In this document: in pieces, positions 7,881 through 17,483 of the stretch
Layout: each line of letters begins with the position of its first letter
How positions within the stretch are numbered: the first letter of the stretch is position 1
Assembly: GCF_024649945.1 (NCBI RefSeq)
Contig: NZ_JANKMS010000005.1
Coordinates: forward strand, 124,001-188,000
Source: Flavobacterium panacis
GTDB taxonomy: Bacteria; Bacteroidota; Bacteroidia; Flavobacteriales; Flavobacteriaceae
Length of the DNA stretch: 64,000 nt
Direction of reading: 5' to 3'
The notes under the pieces: generated by a model
What the model saw: only the letters and a program-made list of their open reading frames with translations
The model's database searches: none
What the model was told of the DNA's origin: nothing
Translations under genes and position numbers: made by a program

Positions 7881-9668
7881 ATGAAAAGCGATTTACTTTC
7901 TAACATATACAATCCAGCCGATTTACGTCTTTTAAAAGAAGAACAGCTTGCTCAAGTTGCTCAAGAATTACGTCAGTTTATTATTGATGTCGTTTCTGTA
8001 AAAGAAGGTCATTTAGGAGCGAGTTTAGGTGTTATAGAACTTACTATTGCCTTACATTATGTTTTTAATACTCCCGAAGATTTATTGGTTTGGGATGTTG
8101 GACATCAAGCTTACGGACATAAAATCCTGACCGAGAGACGAGAAATTTTTCATACCAACAGACAAATAGACGGAATTTCTGGTTTTCCAAAAAGAGGCGA
8201 AAGCATTTACGATACTTTTGGTGTTGGACATTCTTCTACATCTATTTCTGCTGCTTTAGGAATGGCAATTGCTTCTAAAATTAAAGGAGATTTTGAAAAA
8301 GAACATATTGCAGTCATCGGAGATGCTTCTATTGCGAGCGGAATGGCTTTTGAAGGTTTAAATCATGCAGGAGTTACCGACTCTAATTTATTGGTGATTT
8401 TAAATGATAACGCAATCGGAATTGATCCGAGTGTGGGCGCATTGAAAAAATATCTTACTGCTGTAAAAGAAGGTAAAAATCCGAGAAAAAACAACATGAT
8501 CAAATCATTGAATTTTGATTATTCAGGTCCGATTGACGGACATGATTTTCCAACTTTAATTGCCGAATTAAATCGTTTAAAAAAGATAAAAGGTCCTAAA
8601 TTTCTTCATATTGTAACAACAAAAGGAAAAGGATTGCAACAGGCAGAAGAAAATCAGGTGAAATATCATGCTCCTGGAAAATTTGATGCATTAACAGGTG
8701 AATTGCAATTAAAATCGGAGGAAAATCTTCCACCCAAATATCAGGACGTTTTTGGTTTAACGATTTTAGATTTAGCCCGAAAAAATGAAAAAATAATCGG
8801 AATCACGCCAGCGATGCCATCTGGAAGTTCATTAAAGTTTATGATGGATGAACTGCCAGAACGTGCTTTTGATGTTGGAATTGCCGAACAGCATGCCGTA
8901 ACACTTGCCGCTGGAATGGCAACGCAGGGTATGATAGTGTATTGCAATATTTACTCGACTTTTTTACAGCGTGCTTACGATCAGGTTATTCATGACGTTG
9001 CTCTACAGGATTTACCCGTAATATTTTGTTTGGACAGAGCTGGTTTGGTTGGCGAAGACGGCGCAACACATCACGGCGTTTTTGATATTGCCTATCTGCG
9101 TTCTATTCCAAATATGATGATTTATGCACCTCTTAATGAAATTGAACTCCAAAATATTCTTTACACTGCTCAATTAGGATTACCTCATCCAATTGCAATT
9201 CGATATCCGAGAGGACGTGGCGTTTTACCCAATTGGGAAGTAGAAAATTTCGGACATTATGAAAAAATACAAATTGGTCAGGCAAAATGCTTAAAAGATG
9301 GTACGAAAATTGCTGTTCTGTCGGCCGGAACAATTGGAAATAATGTTATAGAAGCTCTGAAAGAATCAACTCATTCTGAAACCATTGCACATTATAACTT
9401 TAGCTTTATTAAACCACTAGACATCAATACATTAAAAACTATATTTTCTAACTTCGAAAACATTATTACAATTGAAGACGGAGTTAAAAAAGGCGGTTTT
9501 GGAAGTGCCGTTTTAGAATTTGCAGCATCAAATAATTTCAAAAATAATATTGAAATTTTAGGTATTCCAGATGAATTTATAGAGCACGGAACTGTAGCAC
9601 AACTGCAACAATTATGTAATATTGACGTTAAAAGTCTAGTAAATCTTTTTTCTAACGGTTCAAAATAA
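7881..9668 (+). CDS. dxs: 1-deoxy-D-xylulose-5-phosphate synthase
   Basis: A 595-residue thiamine-diphosphate enzyme condensing pyruvate and glyceraldehyde-3-phosphate, the first step of the MEP isoprenoid pathway. Recognisable segments are WDVGHQAYGHK, GHSSTSISAALGMA, the ThDP motif GDASIASGMAFEGLNHAG ending in ILNDN, and the transketolase-like GIAEQHAVTLAAG. The ATG at 7881 is chosen because the aligned Dxs N-terminus begins there; an upstream in-frame extension lies inside the previous gene. It is slightly shorter than the ~620-residue proteobacterial form. The previous TonB-like gene ends 50 bases upstream. Confidence 0.95.
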   Translation: MKSDLLSNIYNPADLRLLKEEQLAQVAQELRQFIIDVVSVKEGHLGASLGVIELTIALHYVFNTPEDLLVWDVGHQAYGHKILTERREIFHTNRQIDGISGFPKRGESIYDTFGVGHSSTSISAALGMAIASKIKGDFEKEHIAVIGDASIASGMAFEGLNHAGVTDSNLLVILNDNAIGIDPSVGALKKYLTAVKEGKNPRKNNMIKSLNFDYSGPIDGHDFPTLIAELNRLKKIKGPKFLHIVTTKGKGLQQAEENQVKYHAPGKFDALTGELQLKSEENLPPKYQDVFGLTILDLARKNEKIIGITPAMPSGSSLKFMMDELPERAFDVGIAEQHAVTLAAGMATQGMIVYCNIYSTFLQRAYDQVIHDVALQDLPVIFCLDRAGLVGEDGATHHGVFDIAYLRSIPNMMIYAPLNEIELQNILYTAQLGLPHPIAIRYPRGRGVLPNWEVENFGHYEKIQIGQAKCLKDGTKIAVLSAGTIGNNVIEALKESTHSETIAHYNFSFIKPLDINTLKTIFSNFENIITIEDGVKKGGFGSAVLEFAASNNFKNNIEILGIPDEFIEHGTVAQLQQLCNIDVKSLVNLFSNGSK

Positions 9669-9697
9669 GTATTTTGCGACACCAAAACAATTACCAA

Positions 9698-10699
9698 ATG
9701 AAATTATTACGTTCAACCCTTTTACTATTTTTACTACTAAGTAATTCGACAATCTTCGCCCAAATTATACAAACCACTTTAAGTCCGAATCAAGTGCCTA
9801 AACCGCCCTCGAACTGGGCACAAAAGAACCAATTAGGTTTTGACATTTCAGAAATTGCTTTTGTCAACTGGAGTGCCGGGGGAACAAGTTCTATTTCAGG
9901 TTTATTTAAAGGGGAATTTGGTAGAACTTATACAAAGAAAAATCATAAATGGGTTAACGAACTTATTGTAAAATACGGTTTAAACAAACAAGACGGAACT
10001 GAATTAAGAAAAACAGACGACGCTCTTCAGTTTAACTCGACTTACGGGTTTAGAAAAGATACTGCATCAAACTGGTATTATTCTTCAAAATTAAACTTCA
10101 ATACACAGTTTACCAACGGTTACAATTATCCAAATAGAGAGGTCGCAATCTCTAAACCTTTCGCACCAGCGTATATCTTTCTGGGAGCTGGAGCCGAGAA
10201 TGCAAATAAGAAGAAAAATAGAGTTTTTTACTTCTCACCTATTACGTTAAAAACTACTTTAGTATTAGATCAATATCTTGCAAACCAAGGTTCTTTCGGG
10301 GTTAAGAAAGCGGTTTATGCGCCAGATCCGCTAGATCCTACACAACAAATATTAATTGAAGAAGGTCAAAAGGTAAAAGCCGAATTTGGTATTCTTTTTA
10401 CAGCTTATATGAAAAACGAAATCTACAAAAACGTTTTTTATGAGAACAGATTAAGCTTGTATACCGATTATCTAAATAAATTCGGAAATGTCGATATTGA
10501 TTATGATACTCGTTTAGACCTTGTGGTTAATGCTTATGTAAAAGCCAATATCGGAGTTCATTTAATTTATGATGATGATATTAAAACCAAAAAAGACGTT
10601 GTCGATCCAACAACTGGAAACAAAACGCAAGTAAACGACGGACCAAGAATGCAGTTACGACAAGTTCTTGGAGTTGGTCTTGTTTACGCTTTCAAATAA
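9698..10699 (+). CDS. DUF3078 outer-membrane/periplasmic protein
   Basis: A 333-residue protein starting at the ATG at 9698, which gives a clean signal peptide (MKLLRSTLLLFLLL to IFAQ). The mature part begins with a tryptophan-containing segment (NQLGFDISEIAFVNWSAGG) and has alternating beta-strand patterns through to a terminal GVGLVYAFK, typical of the DUF3078 family of Bacteroidota envelope proteins. The function of that family is unknown to me. It begins 29 bases after dxs and is followed by a strong bidirectional terminator, so it is the last gene of the rightward unit. Confidence 0.85.
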   Translation: MKLLRSTLLLFLLLSNSTIFAQIIQTTLSPNQVPKPPSNWAQKNQLGFDISEIAFVNWSAGGTSSISGLFKGEFGRTYTKKNHKWVNELIVKYGLNKQDGTELRKTDDALQFNSTYGFRKDTASNWYYSSKLNFNTQFTNGYNYPNREVAISKPFAPAYIFLGAGAENANKKKNRVFYFSPITLKTTLVLDQYLANQGSFGVKKAVYAPDPLDPTQQILIEEGQKVKAEFGILFTAYMKNEIYKNVFYENRLSLYTDYLNKFGNVDIDYDTRLDLVVNAYVKANIGVHLIYDDDIKTKKDVVDPTTGNKTQVNDGPRMQLRQVLGVGLVYAFK

Positions 10700-10720
10700 G
10701 AAAACAAAATTTACAGCCAT

Positions 10721-10758
10721 AAAAAAAGCTTCTTTATTACTTAAGAAGCTTTTTTTAT
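10721..10758. terminator. Bidirectional intrinsic terminator
   Basis: A hairpin with arms AAGCTTCTT / AAGAAGCTT flanked by A7 on the left and T7 on the right. It serves the DUF3078 gene (rightward) and dgt (leftward), which converge here. Confidence 0.9.
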
Positions 10759-10775
10759 ATTTTCAAGTGAATGTT

Positions 10776-12119
10776 TTAACGCTTTTTCTGTCCTTGAATT
10801 GTTTCGTACAATTCCAATGCATTTCCGTCTGTTAGTAAAGAAACATAATGGCAGATATGCAATAAACGTTCATACAAATTACCTTTATCTAAATGATGCT
10901 TTTCTGGCAACATTTTCAAAATTAGTTTATCGTAGTTTGAAGCCGTTCCTTCGTATTTATTATTGAATGCAGTAATAAATTTATCTAATAAAGTTTGAAT
11001 GATTTGGTAACCAACAATTTCTTTCTCAATAACTTCACGACTTTGGTAGATTTTTTCAACACTCAATTTGATGATGTCATTCATCTGAGCTTTATATTTG
11101 CTTTTATCTGTTAAAGCATACGGGAATTTTCCAGCCAAAATTGCTTCTTCATTTTCAATAAAAACCTCTACAGCATCATTAATTAACGAACCAATAGCAA
11201 GCGCACGTAAATAGCTAATTCGGTCTTCTTTGGTTTCTAATGTTTTGTATTTGGCAACACCAATATTATCTTTTACCAATTTGATAAGATATTCTAAAGC
11301 ATAATCTTCAGACACTAAACCTAGATTTATTCCGTCTTCAAAATCGATTATTGTATAGCAAATATCATCTGCTGCTTCGACTAAATATGCCAACGGATGT
11401 CTTTCAAAACCAATATCATCTCCAGATTTAGATATCATTCCCATATCTTTTGCTACTTCTTCAAAAAATAATTTATCTGTTTGAAAGAAACCATATTTTT
11501 TGTCAGAAATATCATTTGTTGGCTTTTTAGGAAGGCTTTCTTTTGGATATTTCATAAAAGCGCCTAAAGTAGCGTACGAAATACGAAGTCCGCCTTCAAT
11601 TCCTGGACGACTTGCTGTAAGAACTGAAAAACCATTAGCATTTCCTTCAAAATCAATTAAATCCTGCCATTGTTTATCGGTAAGTTGATTTCTATATTTC
11701 TGTCCGTTTCCAATCGAAAAATATTCTCCTATCGCTTTTTCACCAGAATGTCCAAAAGGCGGATTTCCGATGTCGTGTGCCAATGAAGCAGCAGCAACAA
11801 TAGCCCCGAAATCATTCATATGATAACCGTGAATTTCTTTTAGATAAGGATATTTTTCAATGATTTTTTTTCCAACCAAACGCCCAAGCGAACGCCCAAC
11901 AACAGAAACTTCCAAACTGTGTGTTAATCTTGTATGTACGAAATCCGTTTTAGAAAGCGGAATAACTTGTGTTTTATCTTGTAAACTTCTAAAAGCAGAG
12001 GAAAATATAATTCGGTCATAATCTACTTCAAACCCCAAACGAGTATCATCTTGTTCTACACGTAATCTTTTGCTTGTATCTCCCTGACGTCTTAAGGATA
12101 AAAGTTGTTCCCAGTTCAT
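10776..12119 (-). CDS. dgt: Deoxyguanosinetriphosphate triphosphohydrolase (dGTPase), HD family
   Basis: A 447-residue HD-domain hydrolase that cleaves dNTPs, classically dGTP, to nucleoside and triphosphate. Metal-binding HD motifs are visible: HTRLTHSLEVS, then AHDIGNPPFGHSGE, with a later GFERHPLAYLVEAADDICYTIID carrying the conserved Asp. The N-terminus (SLRRQGDTSKR, FSSAFRSLQDKTQV) is typical of the Dgt family. It is transcribed alone, ending at the bidirectional terminator. The exact nucleotide preference cannot be read from the sequence. Confidence 0.92.
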   Translation of the reverse strand: MNWEQLLSLRRQGDTSKRLRVEQDDTRLGFEVDYDRIIFSSAFRSLQDKTQVIPLSKTDFVHTRLTHSLEVSVVGRSLGRLVGKKIIEKYPYLKEIHGYHMNDFGAIVAAASLAHDIGNPPFGHSGEKAIGEYFSIGNGQKYRNQLTDKQWQDLIDFEGNANGFSVLTASRPGIEGGLRISYATLGAFMKYPKESLPKKPTNDISDKKYGFFQTDKLFFEEVAKDMGMISKSGDDIGFERHPLAYLVEAADDICYTIIDFEDGINLGLVSEDYALEYLIKLVKDNIGVAKYKTLETKEDRISYLRALAIGSLINDAVEVFIENEEAILAGKFPYALTDKSKYKAQMNDIIKLSVEKIYQSREVIEKEIVGYQIIQTLLDKFITAFNNKYEGTASNYDKLILKMLPEKHHLDKGNLYERLLHICHYVSLLTDGNALELYETIQGQKKR

Positions 12120-12133
12120 TTTATTATTTTAAA

Positions 12134-12160
12134 TTTCTGATTTTAGATTTTAGATTGAGA
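12134..12160. repeat. Heptad mini-array
   Basis: Successive 7-base units TCTGATT, TTAGATT, TTAGATT and a degenerate fourth unit, lying just upstream of dgt. It belongs to the class of heptad/octad spacer arrays seen at about ten places in this window. Confidence 0.5.
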
Positions 12161-12309
12161 ATCTAGACCTCAAAAATACGTTTTTATTTTAGGATAATAT
12201 TCAATAAAAATAGGCCAAAGATAATTTGCTTTAAAAGATAAAATGATTTGTTTGCAACGATCCTTTATTATTTTTTGAAGCAGAAAATTTCGTTTTCAAA
12301 ACACGTTCT

Positions 12310-12380
12310 GTCCCGTTATCCGTTATATCTTTTGTGGCAAACCCTGCCACAAAAGGATATCACTCCTACCGGGGCTAAAC
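12310..12380. repeat. Dispersed repeat with palindromic core (copy 1)
   Basis: Conserved flanks CCCGTTATCCGTTATAT on the left and TATCACTCCTACCGGGGCTA on the right enclose an 11-bp perfect stem (CTTTTGTGGCA / TGCCACAAAAG, 12329-12355). Copies at 30552 and 32546 share the flanks but carry a different core hairpin. Confidence 0.6.
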
Positions 12381-12415
12381 AAGAACTTTTAGTTTTCATA
12401 AAACCTTTAGCAAAC

Positions 12416-12446
12416 AAAAAAGCGCTCCAATTGGAACGCTTTTTAT
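12416..12446. terminator. Intrinsic terminator of the first barrel gene
   Basis: Hairpin AAAAAGCG-TCCAATTGGA-CGCTTTTT with A-rich and T-rich flanks, directly after the stop of the leftward barrel gene. Confidence 0.85.
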
Positions 12447-12464
12447 TATTTACAAAATCTAAAA

Positions 12465-13049
12465 TTAGAAATTCTTAGAAATTCCAATATTAACTGTTTT
12501 ACCAAAATTGAAGCCAAAACTTTTCACATCTGGACCATCGTTATCAAAACTTAGTGATTCATATCCTAAACCTCCAATACTGAAGTTCAGACCAAATCCT
12601 TTTTTCATATTGATAAAAAGCGCTGGAGTAATTCCTGCATAAAACCCATCTGCCTTAATTGTCGAATTACCTGTTCCATCATCTGTTGTTGTTTTCTGAT
12701 TTTGAAAACCAGCTCCTAAGTCCGCAAATACTGAAAAAGTCTCATTTAATGGCATTGTATAACGCACAAATGCACCAAATTTATTAGCATTTAATTTTGC
12801 TTCTCCATTACTGTTCTCATCTTGCTGTTTTGAAGAAGACAATGTAAATTCACCTCCAACAGTCCAGTTGTCATGAAACTGGTAACCCACTCTTGGAGAA
12901 AATTCAAAAGCATCAGTTTTAAATTTGACTACACCGTAATCAACGGTTTGAGAAGTGTAACCAACATTTCCACCAACTAAAACTGTTCCCTTTTGGGCAT
13001 TTGCAAAGCCAAATACTGACAATGCAAGAATAAGTAGCATTTTTTTCAT
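12465..13049 (-). CDS. Outer-membrane beta-barrel protein (paralogue 1)
   Basis: A 194-residue protein with a signal peptide (MKKMLLILALSVFGFANAQ). The mature part has eight or so alternating strands (GTVLVGGNVGYTSQ, FSPRVGYQFHDNWTVGGEF, KFGAFVRYTMPL, TFSVFADLGAGFQ) and ends NIGISKNF, a barrel-terminal aromatic signature. It resembles the OmpA/OmpX-like outer-membrane beta-barrel family. It is about 60% similar by eye to the next leftward gene upstream (13272-13853), so the pair arose by tandem duplication. Each has its own terminator, so they can be expressed separately. The role is unknown. Confidence 0.85.
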   Translation of the reverse strand: MKKMLLILALSVFGFANAQKGTVLVGGNVGYTSQTVDYGVVKFKTDAFEFSPRVGYQFHDNWTVGGEFTLSSSKQQDENSNGEAKLNANKFGAFVRYTMPLNETFSVFADLGAGFQNQKTTTDDGTGNSTIKADGFYAGITPALFINMKKGFGLNFSIGGLGYESLSFDNDGPDVKSFGFNFGKTVNIGISKNF

Positions 13050-13217
13050 AATTGATTAGTGTTTAAATTTTATAGTTATTTACCAACAACGATGCCATCA
13101 AAAAACAAAAAAGTAAGTACAAACTTATATTTACAATTAATTAATGAAGCCAAAATGCGCTCTTAACAAATACGACTTTTATTACAAATTTTGATGCAGT
13201 TAAATTTACATACGCAT

Positions 13218-13246
13218 AAAAAAAGCACCCCGATTGGAGTGCTTTC
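13218..13246. terminator. Intrinsic terminator of the second barrel gene
   Basis: Hairpin AAAGCACcCCGATTGGaGTGCTTT preceded by an A-run on the plus strand, that is, a U-run for the leftward transcript. Confidence 0.8.
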
Positions 13247-13271
13247 TGAAATTGAATTTATAAAACCAAGA

Positions 13272-13853
13272 TTAGAAGTTTTTAGAAATCCCAATATTAA
13301 ATGTTTTACCGAAATTGAAGTAGAACTTACTGTAATCCTCTCCATTATCATCGTAATTTAATGTTTCATATCCTAAACCACCAATACTGAAGTTAAGACC
13401 AAAACCTTTTTTCATGTTGATAAAAAGCGCTGGAGTTACATCTACATAAGCACCATCTCCTTTATATCTTACATAGTTATTAGCATTGATATACTCTTTG
13501 TTTTTTACAGTTTGGAAACCTGCTCCCATATCTGCAAAAACAGAAAAAGTTTGACTTAATGACTTAGTGTAACGTACAAAACCTCCTGTTCTAAATTTAT
13601 TGTTTTTGTATTTTTCATCTGCATTATCAACATCAGTTGAGCTTAATGAAAGTTCTCCTCCAACTGTCCAGTTTTCGTGAAATTGGTAACCTACTTTAGG
13701 AGAGAAAGTAAAAGTACTTGCTTTTGCTTCACTAAATCTGAATTCTGATTTTTCAGAAGTGTAACCAATGTTTCCACCTACTAAGATTGTTCCTTTTTGT
13801 GCGTTTGCAAAACTGCAGATAGCCAAAGCAGCCATCACTAAAATTTTTTTCAT
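13272..13853 (-). CDS. Outer-membrane beta-barrel protein (paralogue 2)
   Basis: A 193-residue protein with signal peptide MKKILVMAALAICSFANAQ, otherwise organised like the downstream paralogue: GTILVGGNIGYTS, FSPKVGYQFHENWTVGGEL, TFSVFADMGAGFQ, LFINMKKGFGLNFSIGGLGYE and a C-terminus NIGISKNF. Differences cluster in the regions expected to be surface loops (DNADEKYKNNKF against the equivalent loop of paralogue 1). This is the pattern of duplicated barrels diverging where they face the outside. No partner gene is evident. Confidence 0.85.
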   Translation of the reverse strand: MKKILVMAALAICSFANAQKGTILVGGNIGYTSEKSEFRFSEAKASTFTFSPKVGYQFHENWTVGGELSLSSTDVDNADEKYKNNKFRTGGFVRYTKSLSQTFSVFADMGAGFQTVKNKEYINANNYVRYKGDGAYVDVTPALFINMKKGFGLNFSIGGLGYETLNYDDNGEDYSKFYFNFGKTFNIGISKNF

Positions 13854-13977
13854 GATTTGGGTTTATTTTTAATTTTAGCATTCCTTTAACAATAACAATG
13901 CCGTGAATCCAAGGGTTGTTAATTTTTTTTAGAAATACTTTAGAAGGCAAAATGTAGTAATCGAAACTATTTCTCGT

Positions 13978-13985
13978 TACTTTTG
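13978..13985 (+). promoter_or_regulatory. -7 promoter element of gldA
   Basis: TACTTTTG matches TAnnTTTG exactly and ends 17 bases before the gldA ATG, giving a short 5' UTR of roughly 10 bases. No TTTG box is evident at the expected distance. Confidence 0.45.
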
Positions 13986-14002
13986 TAACAAATAAAAAGT
14001 CC

Positions 14003-14899
14003 ATGTCGATAGAAGTAAACAGCATATCAAAAAGTTACGGAGAGCAAAAAGCTTTAAATGAAATTTCTTTTAAAATTGAGAAAGGAGAAATTGTAGGATT
14101 TCTTGGTCCGAACGGAGCCGGTAAATCTACCTTAATGAAAATTTTGACTACTTATTTACTTGCCGATAGTGGCTCAGCCCTTGTAAATGGCCACGATGTC
14201 ATGACAAAGACTAAAGAAGTACAACGTTCGATTGGGTATTTACCAGAGCATAATCCGTTATATTTGGATTTGTATGTTCGTGAGTATTTGGCTTTTAATG
14301 CCGACGTTTATAACGTGCCAAAAACACGAATTGAAGAAGTAATTCAACTGACAGGACTGACACCCGAAAGCCATAAAAAGATTAGTCAGCTTTCTAAAGG
14401 ATACCGCCAACGTGTTGGATTGGCAAATGCTTTACTTCATGATCCAGAAGTTTTAATTTTGGATGAACCAACTACAGGTCTGGATCCGAATCAGTTAATG
14501 GAAATTCGTAATGTGATTAAAAATGCAGGAAAAAATAAAACTGTTTTTTTATCTACACACATCATGCAGGAAGTCGAAGCTATCTGTGATCGTGTCATAA
14601 TTATTGACAAAGGAGAGATTGTTGCAGACAACAAATTAGACCATTTGGTTAGCGCCGATAAAGAGCAAGTTATTGAAGTTGAGTTTGATTATAAAATAGA
14701 AGAACAACTTTTAGCGAAGTTGGAAAATATTTCTTCATACATTAATACACATGACATGACATGGGAACTGACTTTCATCACTGATAAAGACATGCGCCCA
14801 GCAATCTTTGATTTTGCAAATGAAAATGGTCTTAAAACTTTACAATTGAATCAGAAAAATAAAAACCTAGAGGCTGTTTTTAGAGAAATTACTAAATAA
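14003..14899 (+). CDS. gldA: Gliding motility ABC transporter ATP-binding subunit GldA
   Basis: A 298-residue ABC ATPase. Walker A is GPNGAGKST (about residues 37-45), the signature is LSKGYRQR (about 133-140), Walker B is VLILDEPTTGLD (about 151-162), and the switch His lies in FLSTHIMQEVEA. Overall sequence, including QVIEVEFDY and the ending LNQKNKNLEAVFREITK, matches GldA of Flavobacterium johnsoniae as I know it. There it works with GldF and GldG, which are encoded elsewhere, and is needed for gliding motility. It is a single-gene unit, with its own -7 element and a strong terminator just after the stop. I am confident of the name. Confidence 0.93.
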   Translation: MSIEVNSISKSYGEQKALNEISFKIEKGEIVGFLGPNGAGKSTLMKILTTYLLADSGSALVNGHDVMTKTKEVQRSIGYLPEHNPLYLDLYVREYLAFNADVYNVPKTRIEEVIQLTGLTPESHKKISQLSKGYRQRVGLANALLHDPEVLILDEPTTGLDPNQLMEIRNVIKNAGKNKTVFLSTHIMQEVEAICDRVIIIDKGEIVADNKLDHLVSADKEQVIEVEFDYKIEEQLLAKLENISSYINTHDMTWELTFITDKDMRPAIFDFANENGLKTLQLNQKNKNLEAVFREITK

Positions 14900-14931
14900 G
14901 TATTCGGTTTTTAGTTACTGTTTTCAGTTAG

Positions 14932-14970
14932 AAAAGCGGTTTGTTTTAAATAAAACAAACCGCTTTTTTG
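14932..14970. terminator. Intrinsic terminator after gldA
   Basis: Perfect 17-bp arms (AAAAGCGGTTTGTTTTA and complement) with a two-base loop and a following T-run. Confidence 0.93.
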
Positions 14971-15280
14971 TTTTTTCTTTCTCCTTCTTTCCACTACAAA
15001 TCAGCAAATTAAGGTTTTTTCCATAAAAATATTTTCTATTTTTATTTAGACTTGTTATAAATAGTGTTATATTTGGCAAATCAAATTTTAAATGCCACGG
15101 TATGTTACTTACACTCCAAACCTTAAAAAAAACCATTTCTGTTGTTTTAAATCAAGCAATAAATCTTCAAAAAAGGTTTTCAGATAAATTAGAACAAATT
15201 GTTCTGCAATAAATTCTAATTCGAAAAATGACCCGATTACATTCTAAACAAAATTTAGAATTTGCCAAATTACAAACAAC

Positions 15281-17398
15281 ATGAAAAATATTATAACATC
15301 CATTATGCTTGCTTTTTCGGTATATGGATTTTCACAAGAAAAAGAAAAAACAGACAGCATTGTCGAAACCGCTATAAACGCACTGGATGAAATTGTGATT
15401 ACAAAAAAGAAAGTTTTATATACGCAAAAATCAGATCGTCTTGTTTTTAATGTAGAAAACAGTATTGTGTCTGAAGGTGGTACCGCACTAGATGTTCTAT
15501 CGCGCGCGCCAGGCGTTGTTGTATCTCAGGATGGTGATTTATCGATTCGTGGACAACAAGGTGTTGCGGTAATGATAAATGGAAAACTAACGCAACTTTC
15601 TCAAAAAGAATTAGCTAATTATCTAAAAGCAACTACTTCTTCAAATATTAAACAAATAGAGGTTATTACCAATCCTTCTGCTAAATATGATGCAGCTGGA
15701 AAAGCCGGAATTATTAATATCATTTTAAAGAAACCAAATGCATCAGGTCTAAAAGGAACTGCTTTTACGAGCTATGGTAGAGGCCGAAAAAACAGAACCA
15801 ACTCTGGTTTCAATTTAAATTACAATAAAGATAAATGGGGTGTTTTTGGAAATTACAGCTATACATTCCGTGGTGAAGAAGAGCATAAAGAATTCAACCA
15901 GATTCAGTTTACAGATCTTACACGTCAGGAAATTGCGAGCAAGAATCACCAAACTTCGATTACGGACGAACCTTTAACTTCTAATAATTTCAAAATTGGA
16001 ACGCAGTACGAAGTTTCGCCAAAAACGAATTTGGAAGTTTATGTTGATGCTAAAATCGGACGTTATCAAAATATGGCCGATGGAACCAATACAGTATTTA
16101 ACACTGCTAATCAGCCTATTTTTGATGCTTTGACTTATAACGACAGTAAAGAAAAGTGGTTTGATTATACGTATGCTTTTTCTGGAGTTCATAAATTTAA
16201 TACCGAAGGTAAAAACATGACTTTCGATTTTGAATATGAAACTTCTAAATTCAGATCTAATCAGTTTCAAAGTGCTAACAATAGAATTAGTTCAACAATT
16301 GTAAATGATCGTCGCGGTTACATTCCGTCTCAGTTAAAAGTTTTTACAGGAAAGGTTGATTTTGTAAATCCTTTAAAAGAGAAACAATCTATAGAATGGG
16401 GTTTTAAAGGAAGCATTAAAAATAATGACAACCCTTCTGTTTACGAATATTATGATAACAATCAATGGTTAATCGATCTTAATTCGACGAATCATTTTGA
16501 ATACAATGAACAGATTTATGCCGCTTATGTGAATTATAAATATCAGCTGGAAAAGCTAAACATTCAGGCTGGTTTAAGAACGGAATATACTGCGATTAAC
16601 ATTGATCAGAAAACGCTAAACGAAGAGCATAAAGATGATTATATGAAATGGTTTCCGAGTCTTTCTTTGAAGTACGAGTTTACAAACAACCATTCTGCCC
16701 ACGCTTCATACAGTAAAAGAATCAACAGACCGAGTCAGTTCGATTTGAATCCGTTTCGTTTTTATGATGATTCCTTCAATTATTCGCAAGGAAATCCAAA
16801 CTTGATTCCAGAGATTACTCACGCGATGGAAATTGGTTATGCCTGGAAAAGTAATTTTATGGCTTCTGTTTATTTTAACAGTACCAAAGATATTTTCACG
16901 GAAGTGTACAATTACAATCCCGACACGAATACAACGGTTACCACTCAAATAAATGTTGACAACTCATACAATTATGGAATCAACATTACGAATACAGCAG
17001 AATTTTACAAATGGTGGTCTGTGAATACTTTATTCAATGTTTTTGAAAACAAATTCATGGGAAATACATTAAACAGTAACACCATCGATCCAATAATGAC
17101 TTTGAATGTAAGTGTTCAGAATTCATTTACGATAAGCGAAACATGGAAAGCGGAAGGAAATGCTCAATATCAATCAAAATCAAATCTTGGAGTTTATCAG
17201 AGAGATGGTTTCTTTGATTTCAGCATTGGAATTTCGAAACAAGTTTTAGCTAAAAAAGGAAACATCAAACTGAATTTTACCGATGTTTTCAATACCAATA
17301 ATTTTTACATTAAGTCTGTAGTTGCGCAAACGAGTATTGACAAAAGATATGATCTGGACAATCGTATTGCGACAATTGCATTTACATACCGTATCTAA
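15281..17398 (+). CDS. Outer-membrane TonB-dependent receptor-like protein (outer membrane beta-barrel family)
   Basis: A 705-residue protein with a signal peptide (MKNIITSIMLAFSVYGFSQ). A short plug-like domain follows (residues ~40-160: TALDVLSRAPGVVV, DLSIRGQQGVAVMINGK, NIKQIEVITNPSAKYDAAGKAGIINIILKK), then a long barrel (OMP_b-brl_3 type). It lacks the N-terminal carboxypeptidase-like domain common in such receptors. The gene has a 5' region of about 300 bases with only a possible -7 (TATATTTG at 15068-15075) and no matching -33. It is monocistronic with its own terminator. The substrate is unknown. Confidence 0.88.
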   Translation: MKNIITSIMLAFSVYGFSQEKEKTDSIVETAINALDEIVITKKKVLYTQKSDRLVFNVENSIVSEGGTALDVLSRAPGVVVSQDGDLSIRGQQGVAVMINGKLTQLSQKELANYLKATTSSNIKQIEVITNPSAKYDAAGKAGIINIILKKPNASGLKGTAFTSYGRGRKNRTNSGFNLNYNKDKWGVFGNYSYTFRGEEEHKEFNQIQFTDLTRQEIASKNHQTSITDEPLTSNNFKIGTQYEVSPKTNLEVYVDAKIGRYQNMADGTNTVFNTANQPIFDALTYNDSKEKWFDYTYAFSGVHKFNTEGKNMTFDFEYETSKFRSNQFQSANNRISSTIVNDRRGYIPSQLKVFTGKVDFVNPLKEKQSIEWGFKGSIKNNDNPSVYEYYDNNQWLIDLNSTNHFEYNEQIYAAYVNYKYQLEKLNIQAGLRTEYTAINIDQKTLNEEHKDDYMKWFPSLSLKYEFTNNHSAHASYSKRINRPSQFDLNPFRFYDDSFNYSQGNPNLIPEITHAMEIGYAWKSNFMASVYFNSTKDIFTEVYNYNPDTNTTVTTQINVDNSYNYGINITNTAEFYKWWSVNTLFNVFENKFMGNTLNSNTIDPIMTLNVSVQNSFTISETWKAEGNAQYQSKSNLGVYQRDGFFDFSIGISKQVLAKKGNIKLNFTDVFNTNNFYIKSVVAQTSIDKRYDLDNRIATIAFTYRI

Positions 17399-17447
17399 AA
17401 GTTCGTTCTTTAAATACCTTGTTTTTTGTTTTTTTTTGTGTTAGTTA

Positions 17448-17483
17448 AGAGCCTGTTCCTTCAAACAGGCTCTTCTTTTTTTG
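17448..17483. terminator. Intrinsic terminator of the receptor gene
   Basis: Hairpin AAGAGCCTGTT / AACAGGCTCTT followed by a T-rich run. Confidence 0.92.

Larger units (their letters stand above)
12120..12415. other. Intergenic region with heptad array and a palindromic-core repeat
   Basis: Holds a short 7-bp periodic array next to dgt and one copy of a dispersed repeat (annotated separately). A 76-codon rightward frame spans it but runs through the repeat and the following terminator, so it is not called a gene. Confidence 0.6.

Noticed and set aside
12248..12478. Possible rightward 76-codon gene
   Set aside because: It crosses a dispersed repeat and a terminator and overlaps the end of the barrel gene; no start context or family resemblance.
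15068..15075. TATATTTG as -7 box of the receptor gene at 15281
   Set aside because: The sequence fits, but the nearest TTG is only 13 bases upstream and the UTR would be about 200 bases; not supported enough for a feature.
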